Positions 53,399 through 64,000 of a stretch of 64,000 nucleotides of DNA are shown here, piece by piece. The DNA is taken from the NCBI GenBank assembly GCA_030141605.1, contig JAQGDQ010000003.1:1195501-1259500 (forward strand), read 5' to 3'. Positions within the stretch are counted from its first letter, which is position 1. Each line of letters starts with the position of its first letter. This DNA comes from Tubiluchus corallicola (taxonomy: Eukaryota > Priapulida > Priapulimorpha > Priapulimorphida > Tubiluchidae). Position numbers and translations under genes: made by a program. Under the pieces are notes generated by a model. It was not told the origin of the DNA. It worked only from the letters and a program-made list of their open reading frames with translations, and ran no database searches.

Positions 53399-55465
53399 AT
53401 TGTTAATTTTTATTTATACATTTCTTTATGCTGTTACATGAGATTTTCATTTTGTTTGATTACTCATTATTTTATCAAACAGCTGTTTGAAAGTTTTCGG
53501 CTCGTCGCTTCGCACGGAACTAACAGCTATAAACATTTATTCACAGGAGCTTAAACCAAGAATTCTCACACTGCTATCATGGTAAAACCATAAGTCATTA
53601 TTATTCATCTCAAATTGTCTGAAACCTTTAGATAACGCTTTGCGTAACAGTGAAAACATACAAGGCAATAAGGAAAGACGCTAAGGCTATTAAGTGAGCG
53701 CTATGCGGAAGGCGCGCTACCAACGAACAAAACTAGGTAAAGAGAAAGACATGTAGACAGAATGCGAGTTAAGTAATTCGACATAAATTAAGATAATTAC
53801 CTAGGTGCCTTGTTCAAATAACTAATGTTTTACTGTATCAAGCTGAACTTTTTCTTAATTGAACTTTCACGAACTGATAATTTTGCGAATATATTGTATG
53901 TTTAAATATATGCAGTTTCTGTATTTTTTACAGTTTTTCTTTGAAACACTCGAGAAAAATTTCTACAAAAAAATTAAAATTAATCCTGTATTTTGTTTTA
54001 ATATTTTTGTGGGACGGAATTTAAAAAGACATTTTTATCTTGTAACAACTGATTTTTTTCTATTAATAATAGGAACGTAATTAGTTCATCGTCATTTTCT
54101 TATTATGTCCTTAAAACGAAAATTAATTTATTCCATATTCAAACTGCTTTATTATCAAGCAGATGGGCTTATAACTAATAATCTAGTTAAACGATATAGT
54201 CTTTCTCCCCTTTTTAAGAACAATTTTTTGTTTATGAAAGTGAGATAAAAAGCATTTTGCTTTAGAAAGCTACGCCGACGCAATATAACATAGGTATCCT
54301 GTCAATAATTGTATTCATTACCAATGATGACCTGTAGAAAACAATAATCAAATATGATATTAACCTAACTAAAATACTAGTAGTTAGACTAAACTAGCTT
54401 CGTCCATAAAAGAAACTCAAATAATAATTTTCCTACACAGTTACGTATCAAGAATATAATAGTGGAGCGTAATCTCGAACACAAAATTACATCGCTAACA
54501 GGGTTAAACGTCGGTATGTATCGTCAATCTACGATCTACATCAATGATGACAATACGAATTCTTTTATTACATTTGTAACAATCTCTGATACTAGGGCAA
54601 TTTAAAACAACCCTAGCGGTTTGGCTAAGTTTAAACACTTTTACCTTCTTAACGTAACGAAGAACAATACTATTACAAGTTTAAACTTGTGATCCCTTGA
54701 GGCTACAAGAGATCGTGGTTTGTAACTGTTAGTACCCATAAACATCAAGTACCACTGTAACCTATTTGAATGTTGTTAACAATCTCATATAATGTTCTAG
54801 TACCTGACGATGGCTTGACACCACGACACATAGGTGAAAGGGCTCGGGTATTGGGCACAATTATTGCGTCAGAAAAATTTACTGTTCATTAGATGAATTT
54901 TATCGCAGGGTGTCTGCTTTGGTGCAATAAGACCATCTTGCGGTTCTATAGGTGATTAACATACGATCATGTACAAAGAATGATTAAACCTATTAGTTAC
55001 TGATTGTGCTGGCAACTGCTTTTATACTGACATTTTTCTTGGCATAACATACTTGGAAGGCCATGGGAAAGTATCCCGCAATATCCTTACAAACTACTGT
55101 GAAACATATTACCTGATAACAGAATCAATCAACTAGTCTGTCGATTGATCAGTTGGTTGGTCGGCTGGTCAGAGTCAGTTTCGTCAGTCCGTGAGACAGT
55201 CGGTCATTCATTAAATAAATTATTTAATCTGTCGGTCAGTCAATCGGTCAGGATATGTGTACTAATTTTAGACAATTCAACTTTGAGTTATTAATCAATT
55301 TCATCTTACAGAATTGATAAAGAGGTTCTAGCACCATCACAGCAGCTTAACAGCTAACAGGCCATAAGGTTGAGTGTTGAATTTTGGCTTGCAAAGTGCC
55401 GAACTAACGGGTCGGAATTAGCAGGATGTACTTACTGTGACAGTAAATGCTTATAACTTTTATAG

Positions 55466-55493
55466 TTAACGTCGTCGTCGTCGTTATCATCAC

Positions 55494-55554
<61 letters not shown>

Positions 55555-55565
55555 GTAATCATCAC
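55466..55565. repeat. (CAT)n microsatellite
   Basis: GTC triplets pass into CAT triplets, about 65 bp of which are pure, with variants at both ends. Confidence 0.97.
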
Positions 55566-58500
55566 CATTATTATTTCAAAATGAACAGCGTTATGGTACA
55601 GGCAGTTAAAAATAAATGTCTATTGAACCTGCAACGAAATGCTGGCGGTGTTAATTAAATTACAAAATCTTATCCAATTTATCGATAATAACGTAGACTC
55701 TCTAAATAGCAACTAACAATTCAATTCCTCCGTGAAAGCTTGAACGTGAAAATGCAAACGAGAAACATTGATCAGCTTTGTGCTAATGTCGATTTTTGAT
55801 CGATTTGTGTAATGTCACCATTAGTACGTCACTGTTCTGATCTAGTTATTCACTTGAGGTCACGAGGGTAGTATTATAATTAGCTGTAGAAAACTTATTA
55901 TTAAATTTCATAAAACGTACCAATTTCGTAGTCATGCTTCGCCCATTCCTTCCGCCGGATTCCAGTTCAAGTCGCGCCACTTTACCTGTTCACTTTTAGC
56001 ACATTATGTTTTTTTCGTATTTAAAATCTGCTGAAAAACTGCTGCTACGGATGTAGCCTAACTGAGAAAAGACTGCGTCATTTCGATAACTTATTTAGGT
56101 AAAAAAATTAAAACTAATTAACTAACAGTTAAAATATACGGTTATAGCCTGCGATTCCCAAAGGATCACACATTTCCGAGTATGCAGTTTGTAACTTGAG
56201 TAAATTGTTTCGAACCATGCCAAACTTTCCCGATTTTAAACTCAGGAAAGAATAGTGATTCATTCCTAGATAATCACCATTACTTCGTCTGTACACAACT
56301 TAACAGCTGTACTGTTGGTTGTACTAAATCCTGACAGCACTCTTCAAGTCTAATTTCTTCAACATTTTCAATGGATGTGTATACAGGGTCGCCCAGAAAA
56401 ACATTCTTCAAAATTACCTAGTAACCTTCATCTTGGAAAACCATTTTGTAAAACAGACCCACATCACCGTGTACCGCGGTTTTTCGTCTTTCCAAAGAGC
56501 TATAAAATTCCTCCAGTACCCTCCAACGCAAAGCGCCGTTTTTTCTACACGGTGTTCTAATAATCAGCCATTTTAAGATTTTTCCACAGTCGTTCCTAGG
56601 GTAACACCGTGCCGAAAAAAGATAACACTGTGCCTTGTTAGGGGCTCTTGGAGAGAAATTATAGTTCTTTGCAAAGACGAGAAATCGGGCTACACCCTAA
56701 TGTTGGTCGCTTTGGCAATGCCTCTACCATGATGAAGGGAGTTTGAAGGGCATTTTTTCTGGATTTCAGCTACCACATCATCTTGCTAGGCAATCAACCA
56801 ATATTGTAACGTCAACCGAGTTTTCTTGTAACATCAACCAACATTTTGTTTTTACTTTCAAACTAACCATCCGCATTGTCACTAATTTAGATGAACATAA
56901 TGTTATCTATTGTAACATTCTACAAAATGAATTTATTTCTACGAAAGGTTCTATCAGAGTCCCGCCAAAGAAAATAATAATATAGTTGACACCTTCAACC
57001 TAAAATCAACCATTTTCCTTGCAAACTTCGAGTTTCGCGAGAAAGTAGAAATTCATAAAGGAATTTATTTAATTTCTGCTGGAGGTAAATTTGTTTACAA
57101 TAAACTCAGTTATTTTCGAATCACTGTAAACACAGTATTCAGTTATAAAATTTAACTTTTCCTGCATATCCAATGTTAGCTTGGGAGCAAACCGTTTTAT
57201 GCAGAGTGGTAATGCAAAGAGTCCTCACCTTGGAGCAGTGCAACCAAATTCGTTTGGGAAGGAATTGCATCATCCCAATTGAAGCCTTTGCGTAATAGTA
57301 CTTTTATAGCCCGCTATACCAGCAAAAAGGACAATGGCGATGATTTCGATGGAGACGATGAGAGCAACAACAATAAATGGTGTAAATCGTAGCATAGTTG
57401 CAGCAGCAACTGCAGTATGATATTATTTATGTAATGATGATGATTATTATGATGACAGTGCTGACAATAAACATGAGCATGTAATGATGATCATGTCAAT
57501 TGCATGTATATCTGAAACGTTATTGTTATTGATGATCTTGTGAAGCTTATAATGACGATAACAATGATTGTAGTGATGATGATGATGACAACGACGACGA
57601 CGATGTTGATGACAGCGATGTTGGTGGCCGTGGTGTTAACCTTGCATAGCAATAGTGTCATTATGCCATAAAGGTTGCAACGTTTTGAATTCCCCTTATA
57701 TTAGAAATGTTTAAAAAATAAAAAAAACAGCTTAAATTATGCCTGACAGTAGTTGCATTTTTAAAACGAATGTCCTCTATGTCTCTATTTATGTAATATT
57801 ATAGACACATACATTTTGTTATGCCTAATTTCAGATTAATCAGAGCATCTTCATCATTTTCAGCACTAAGGTGGCAATGGTGAAAACGTCATCCAATCGC
57901 ATGTTCTACTCCTAAGATTCTTTTTCTTGAACTTCAATAAGTGAGTTAATAGTTTTAGCCTATAACTTTCATACCACTTCTAGGGATCAGTGACTACATT
58001 CCTGCGCCTAATCAGGACAAAATACCAGTTTGTCTAGGAAAGAACTGGTATGCATTAAAAAGCTAATTGGGCTATTACCTATAAGTCCATGAAATAACAG
58101 TTTATTCAGTGTCAGTGTTAGTTTACATAACTCATAATTGGTGAGGGCTGAATTCACTTTCAATAACGTTTTATCTACCACAATGATAAACAATGTCGCA
58201 TGTTAATTAACTGTGCTATTATTTTTTGAGATTTTATAGCAGTGACTTGTATAAAATTTATGTTTACGCTTGTGCCTACCGATGAGGACACATGGTTGTT
58301 GCAATGGTGGTATATGAAGAGGCCAAGCGTGCTGACAGTATAAGCCGCGGTCACATTCCCACCCATCGCTTCTGGACATTAATCAACGAAAATTCAGTAA
58401 TGCACATTATGGCTCAAAGGTATTGTTGCGCTGGTCAGTGCAACCCTCGCATGGCACGGTAGTGTAAAGCAGAGACAGTACCCTGTACTTGACGCATCGC

Positions 58501-59528
58501 TGCTCGGATGCAGGCGTTCTACCGTATACGGTCGACCCTAGGTGCGTTACTATAAAACCATGAGGTAGGGGATTTATGGCACACTTCCCTCCAGCAAGCA
58601 CGTGGTGTGCATTTTAACTAATAGTGAGTGACGTTTATAATAGGTAAGACGTGATGTGCATGTCTACTAATCTTTACGCGGTTATTATTGGATATTATAT
58701 GGATATAGTTTAAAGAATTACGTGACAATGTGGAGACGAACGAAAAAAGACGTGGATTAGATCAAATTGCAGTGGAAGTTGCAGAATTTGATCCAGTGTA
58801 TGGAATGAATTAGTTAGTCGTCGACTGCAACTCATCGATTTGAGTTTCCTTGGAATGCAAATTATTTTTAATTATTCTAGAGTTTACTGCTTCAACACAT
58901 GGAAAAAACTGCAACTTCTACTGGCAAGAACTTACTCTATGTACAAACACTAATTTTAAAGCTTTTTTCGTCAGTAATAGTAATTAGTTTAATAAGTTTT
59001 TCTTGTAAAAATTCATGAAAGTTCTTTTACGTGGAGAGAATTTGAATATATTGCAAAATGTCATTTGAACAAATGCTGGTTATTTAGGTAACATAATTTA
59101 TGTTTAGCGACTTGTACTGCTTAGGTACTAGACACTAAATGTTTAGAACTAAAGAAGAACTGCAATTGTCTGAGAGAAATTTCGTTTTTTCAGTTTTTCA
59201 GAACAAAATCTTTTCAAAATTTTGTGACATAACTACATCAATCCAACAAATTTGCGTTGCAGTTTAAATTTCACTCGGATAAGTTAGATACTAAAATTAA
59301 CAGTAAATAAATTTGCAGGATAACGTAAGTAAGATCGTCAAAGCGGAATTAAGAGAAAATGACAAACAAGAAAAACTTAAAGGGACAATAATACTTAATA
59401 AACAATTTTATTTTAGCCTCAGTTTATAATACTCTTGGTAGTCATAAATAGATTACGAGCAGGAAATTTGATTTAATTTTTAAAATTGGCTCTTTTGTAC
59501 TTAGCAGGACGCATAAAGAAGCCATTAC

Positions 59529-59536
59529 TATAAAAA
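59529..59536 (+). promoter_or_regulatory. TATA-like box 35 nt upstream of the gene C start codon
   Basis: TATAAAAA at 59529. At normal spacing transcription would start within a few bases of the ATG at 59564, an unusually short leader. It may instead be fortuitous. Confidence 0.25.
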
Positions 59537-59563
59537 AAAGGCGACGCGGGCTAGATTTGAAAG

Positions 59564-62500
59564 ATGGCACATCTGTTAGCAGCCTTGCTGCTGGCCACGG
59601 TAAGTTAGAAAAACATTTTCGAAAATTATTAGAATTTTAATTAAATGTCATAAAATTACTGTAAGTCTGAAATTTAACATCATTTCGCTTTTTTTCTTCG
59701 TACAAAAAAGCTAGTCCCGTTCTAAATACTTATAGTTAGTGTATAATCATTTCCATTGGGTGCAGTGCTTGTTAAACTTTGCGGAAGAAATTTGGGAGAA
59801 ATATGCTTTTGAATAATCTACGTCTAACGCGGATGTGCTTTAAGGGCTAACGTTTGAAAGCTGTTCTGCTCATTAGTCACTGTTCAATGAACGATACACA
59901 GAATATTTAGCATTTTGCTTGGTATTTTATATAAATTTGCAGTTGTTTTTTAAAATTGAAAAATTAATACCACAGCAGCATTTTTAACTGTAGTTCGAAT
60001 GATTAATTTGCTGATTTTTTTACGAATGAACACAGTAACATAGCCGCGATTCTGTGCAAGCTGCAAAGCAAAGCGCTACGGTAATTAATCAGTATCATGT
60101 CGAAAATGATTTATTGCCACAATGTCGCTCTTGCAACAACTATTTTCTGTTAGTTCGTATGCGTGTTTCATTACTACATGGGCTTTGTGCAACTTTGCGT
60201 TTTGCAGACGGTGGCTTACGTACATTCATCGTACTATGAACCTCAGTTCTACTATGGCTATCTGCACAAACACACTACTACAACACATGCTCCCTATGTG
60301 TACTTCAGACGACACACCATTCCATACGAAGATTTATATGAATCAACATATACTGATCATTACGTCTTCCATACACCCAGTCCATGCTACGGTTATGGTT
60401 GTGACAAAGGCAGCAGTGGTGGCCACGGTGGTGGTGGCGGTTATGGTGGAAGCTCTGGTGGTCATGGTAGCAGCAGTTCTGGTGGCTATGGCGGTGGCAG
60501 CAGCAGTGGCTATGGTGGTGGTAGCTCTGGTGGTTATGGCGGAGGCAGCTCAAGTGGTTATGGCGGAAGCAGCTCAAGTGGTCATGGCGGAAGCAGCAGT
60601 TCTGGTTATGGTGGCAGCAGTGGTGGCAGTGGCTATGGCAGCAGTGGTGGCGGTGGAGGCTATGGCAGCAGTGGAAGCAGTGGTGGAAGTGGAGGTTATG
60701 GCAGCAGCGGAGGCAGTGGTTATGGCAGTAGTGGTGGAGGTGGAGGTCATGGCAGCAGCGGAGGCAGTGGTTATGGCAGTAGTGGTGGAGGTGGAGGCTA
60801 TGGTAGCAGTGGAGGAAGTGGCGGAGGATACGGTAGCAGTGGTGGTAGCGGATATGGCAGCAGCGGAGGTGGTGGATATGGGAGTAGTGGAGGTGGTGGA
60901 TATGGAGGTAGTAGCGGGCCTTATGAAGGAAGAGTTCATGGCAACAATGAATACCAGGATATTGCAGACGGTTACGGCAATCAAAATCTTGGGTATGGGG
61001 GAGCTTCTGACAGCTTTGGTAGAGGTACAATAGGTGGTGACTACAATGACTATGGTGGCGGCTATGGAGGCGGAAGAGGATATGGGGGCGGAAGAGGTTA
61101 TGGAGGCGGAAGGGGCCACGGAACCGGCTATGGAGGTGGACAAGGAGTCAGTTCTGGTGGAGGTATAGGTGGAACGTATGGAGCTGGCTTTGGAGGTGGT
61201 GGTGCTTCCAAAGGTTACGAGTACAACTATGGATCTGGATATGATGACCAAGGCGGTTACGGAGGTGGCGGATATGGACGAGGTGAAGGAGGAAGCCAGT
61301 TAGGACGTGCTCATGGTGTTGGATCTGTGGGCTCCTATGGTGGTAGAGCATCTGGCAAGTTTGGAGGACATGGACGTGGAGCTGATGCTGTTGGAGGCTA
61401 CGGGGGTGGTGGATATGGAGGACATAACACTGGATCAATTGGAGGTTATGGATCAGGTGCTGGTGCAGCAGTCCAACCTGGTTATGGAAGAGGAGGATAT
61501 GGTGGAGCACACCAAGCACAAGTTTACGATAACCAACCTCAAGACTATGGTGTATCCCGAGGTTTCAGTGGACAACAATCCAGTAACCCAGTTGGAGACA
61601 TCACAACCGAATGCGACTTATCTCGTCGTGCCATGATAGTTACAATGAAGATGGCCAATGGTTTCAATGGGCAGGTGTTTGCTAGAGGATACTATGGGCA
61701 GCCAATGTGCTCCACAAGAGGATACGGAACCAACTTCCTGCAGTTTGAGATTCCAATGGACGGGTGTGGCACAGCTGAATTCCCAGTCGATGTAAGCTTT
61801 AAGTTTTGCTAATTATGTATTTCAAAAAATATTTATATTGTATCCATAATACGAAGCCTTCTTAAACGACATTGTTACCAAGTAATTTTTGATGAAAGTA
61901 ATTAAAGTAGGAATAACTACAAATGGATTTTTCTTTTTTTTTAGGGTCAAGGTTACAACAATGGTGCGTACAGCTACAGAAACACTCTTGTAGTTATGGG
62001 TCATCCTAGCGGTGTTCTTGATTCAAGGGACCAGGCTTTTGCCATATCCTGTCAGACGCAGCCTCAGTTGCAACAGCAAAGTGCTGGAAATACGAACCCA
62101 CCCAATGTTTTCATGAAGGTCTCTAACGGACAAGATCCAAATGCAGCCCCATCCGAAGGACTCACCGTCGGAGAAACAGCCACGTTGTCAATCAGCCACA
62201 AAGAGAATCGTAAGTTTGTTTAGTTTTTTCGTGGACAAATTAGTAATGAATAAACCTGAAACATATGTTTAATAAAAATTATGTGTACAATTGCGAAGCT
62301 ATGTTACTACACTTATTTGCTGATTATGGTTAAAATCAGCCTTATTACATTTTGATCAATTTCTTCTCTGAGTTTAATACAGAAAATGTTAATTAATATC
62401 AATATTACTGGATAAAAATGCTACCACAAGTTATTACAACGCTTTGCTTAATCTTTTTTTCTAAATTTAGCTGTATGGGACGTTTACGTAACCAACTGCT

Positions 62501-63859
62501 ATGCTCACGATGGTGTTGGTGTCAATAAAGTGCTACTGATTAACGAGAATGGATGCCCAGCACACGATCCAGAATTCGTATCACCTATGAGGGAAGGCAG
62601 GCTGCACAATGCTGACATTGTCCACTACACGAACTTCCAGGCTTTCAAGTTCCCCGACAAGAGCAATGTATACTTTCAGTGCACAGTAGAGGTCTGCAGA
62701 GATAAATGCCAACGAGTAAGTAAATTACTTATATCACTTAATATAATAATAAAATAATTTATATTTTAAGGTTCAGCCATGGTCGAATAATACCTGTTGG
62801 AATATTAGTAAAAATACTAAACGATATGCACTCTTTTCAGGCTAATTGCGAGAAGTACAGAAGAAAGAGAGAAGCTTCAAATGAAACGTCAGAAGAAAAC
62901 ACAATCGAGGAAGAGGGACCACGAGACAAAAGTAATGTAGAAGAAGAACGAGAAGTGTTCCGTGGCCTAGCCATCATCCTACCCGGCGAGCAGCCAATTC
63001 CTAAATGTAAGTGTCATTTTACAGCATAATTATGCTTTAAATACAACTATTAACATGTGTGTCTTCAGCCGTCTGGAATCAGTTGTTTCTAGACAAACAG
63101 CTAAACAAAAGCAGTTAATGTAATAATTGTTTCCAGACAAGAAAGTTATTGAGCGCATTCGCCAGGCCTCTTTCAGAAAAAACTCACTCATTTGGAAGAA
63201 CACCATTAACCTGTTATTTATCCGCTGCCTTTTTCGATTTTTGATATTGACTGGTCCAAAACGCTCAATGAATTTAATTTATTGGCTCGAAGACATTTGC
63301 AATATTTGTTGCTTTTGTTTCTGTGAAATGAGCATTTTCAATCTGTGTAGAATTTTAAATGTTATTACTAACTTTTCATAATACCCGAAATAAAAATTGC
63401 AACAATACAGAAATTTCGATTCGTTTAATAAACTGGCGCAGTCTTTCTCAGTACTAAATCTCAAAGCTCAGTGCAGCTTTACATACGCTCCAACTGAAAC
63501 AAATTTATCGATGAAAACGTACACCCGATGAAGTTTTCGGCGAACCTGAAAAACAAGCTGCAAGAAGCCGAAGGCGCACTTTCGCTTTGCTTTCAATTCA
63601 GCAGTATTGTGTTCAATTCGCTTTCGATTAATAAGTTGGACTAATTCGCGTGCCGTTTGTGATTTCAGATTGGAATGCTCGATACGCTGTGCAAGATGAG
63701 ATGTGCATTACAAAGACGGGTTTCGCTTGGGGCATGGCCATTATGGGCGGAGTTTTAATCGTTGCCATTATTATCTGTGTTCTTTTGTGCATGCGCACCA
63801 GAAATGAAAGTCGGAAACACATGGACGGTCACGAAACGTTTGTTATGTCAAAAGCGTAA
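59564..63859 (+). CDS. Gene C: Gly/Ser/Tyr-rich ZP-domain transmembrane matrix protein (828 aa, 6 coding exons)
   Basis: Exons: 59564-59599, 60208-61791, 61945-62209, 62471-62715, 62841-63006 and 63669-63859. All introns are GT-AG and the 829 codons are in frame. The first exon MAHLLAALLLAT joins TVAYVHSSYY in phase 0, forming a signal peptide. Residues about 20-80 are Tyr/His-rich. About 82-470 is built from GGSSGGYG, GGGYGSSGG and later GYGGGRGYGGG units, a flexible glycine-rich arm as in cuticle and keratin-like proteins. The ZP domain runs from about 475 to 713 with ten cysteines (TECDLS, PMCST, DGCGT, ISCQT, TNCYAH, GCPAHD, FQCTV, EVCRD, KCQR, NCEK). RRKR is at 717-720, a hydrophobic patch FRGLAIILP follows, the TM helix is at about 786-806, and the tail is about 22 residues. 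The partner is unknown; apical-matrix polymerisation after cleavage is the family's role. Confidence 0.94.
60400..61540 (+). repeat. Glycine-rich repeat arm of gene C
   Basis: Degenerate tandem units of GGC/GGT/AGC/TAT codons: SSGGYGGG types first, then GYGSSGGGGG, then YGGGRGYGGGRG. Unit length varies and codons are mixed, so slippage is present but not recent and perfect. Frames in the other five phases across this stretch are by-products. Confidence 0.93.
63137..63381 (+). other. Possible alternative 3' terminal exon of gene C
   Basis: An acceptor (ttgtttccag) precedes 63137. The phase carried by exon 5 (T + AC = Tyr) opens a frame of about 81 codons (YKKVIERIRQASFRKNS...) to TAA at 63379. 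AATAAA follows at 63389. Used instead of the exon at 63669, it would keep the ZP domain and furin site but replace the normal helix and tail with a different C-terminus containing LLFIRCLFRFLILTG. It could also be chance. Confidence 0.35.
63389..63394 (+). terminator. AATAAA poly(A) signal candidate behind the alternative exon
   Basis: AATAAA 8 nt after the TAA of the possible alternative exon. In AT-rich DNA it may be accidental. Confidence 0.3.
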
Positions 63860-63947
63860 TGTTGAGTATTAGATAGCTTCGAATGAACAGTTTCACAATC
63901 ATTATTCACAACTTCACCAAATATAGGACAATTACTAATTAACCCTC

Positions 63948-64000
63948 ATGGGTCACCGTCATTCATGAGTCACCGTCATTGCCAACTCACCGTCATTACC
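63948..64000. repeat. Short tandem repeat TCACCGTCATT, 3 copies to the window edge
   Basis: GTCACCGTCATT, GTCACCGTCATT and CTCACCGTCATT are spaced about 18 bp apart, starting about 90 nt after the gene C stop codon. The array may continue beyond the window. Confidence 0.8.

Larger units (their letters stand above)
52811..59528. other. Long gene-poor stretch upstream of gene C
   Basis: No gene supported. It contains a tRNA-like fragment (53312-53398), degenerate GGTC/AGTC quartets (55135-55260), a (CAT)n array (55466-55565), a transposon-end-like ACAGGGTCGCCCAGAAAAAC at about 56383, GAT triplets (57560-57615) and a GC-richer island at about 58430-58615 with the palindrome ACCGTATACGGT. Confidence 0.45.

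Noticed and set aside
58430-58615. GC-richer island as the gene C promoter
   Set aside because: It is about 1 kb upstream and contains no recognisable core promoter. It could equally be a repeat remnant, so no claim is made.
60122-61251. Long frames on both strands over the glycine-rich arm of gene C (for example 303, 241 and 225 codons)
   Set aside because: By-products of the GGN/AGY/TAY codon repeats. The true frame joins the ZP exons and the signal-peptide exon.

Overview
The window looks like nuclear DNA from an animal, most likely an arthropod or another ecdysozoan. The genes have GT-AG introns, the intergenic DNA is AT-rich and full of microsatellites, and there is a decayed non-LTR retrotransposon. 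The only clear genes encode giant secreted or apical extracellular-matrix proteins. Two carry a zona pellucida (ZP) domain followed by a furin-type site, a hydrophobic patch and a transmembrane helix, which is the arrangement of cuticlin- and dumpy-like matrix proteins. I cannot name the species, and no base composition was computed.

Layout: (1) 1373-15181, minus strand, gene A. It has nine coding exons giving 3244 aa: a signal-peptide mini-exon, one 8.4-kb exon (five N-terminal modules, two long Ser/Thr mucin arrays, a Gly/Tyr-rich region and a Gly-Val motif region), then seven short exons with the ZP domain, furin site and membrane anchor. (2) 15.2-29.2 kb, gene-poor DNA with hairpin elements, a foldback-like element, microsatellites, a dead reverse transcriptase and one possible small membrane-protein ORF. 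(3) 29233-36574, minus strand, gene B. A signal-peptide mini-exon and one 6.6-kb exon give 2201 aa of Ser/Thr-rich secreted protein with no ZP domain. (4) 36.6-59.5 kb, a long gene-poor stretch with (GA)n, compound trinucleotide arrays, inverted-repeat elements and tRNA-like SINE fragments. (5) 59564-63859, plus strand, gene C. Six coding exons give 828 aa: signal peptide, Gly/Ser/Tyr-rich arm, ZP domain, furin site and transmembrane anchor.

I rebuilt the exon structures by hand from splice signals and reading phase. Every junction keeps frame, and the two ZP genes share four downstream intron positions and phases plus ten ordered cysteines. They are therefore probably paralogues that acquired very different N-terminal arms. 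Gene B shares the 'signal mini-exon plus giant exon' start and a leader intron with gene A. My inference is a local cluster of apical-matrix genes: two polymer-forming, protease-released ZP proteins and one mucin-like secreted partner.
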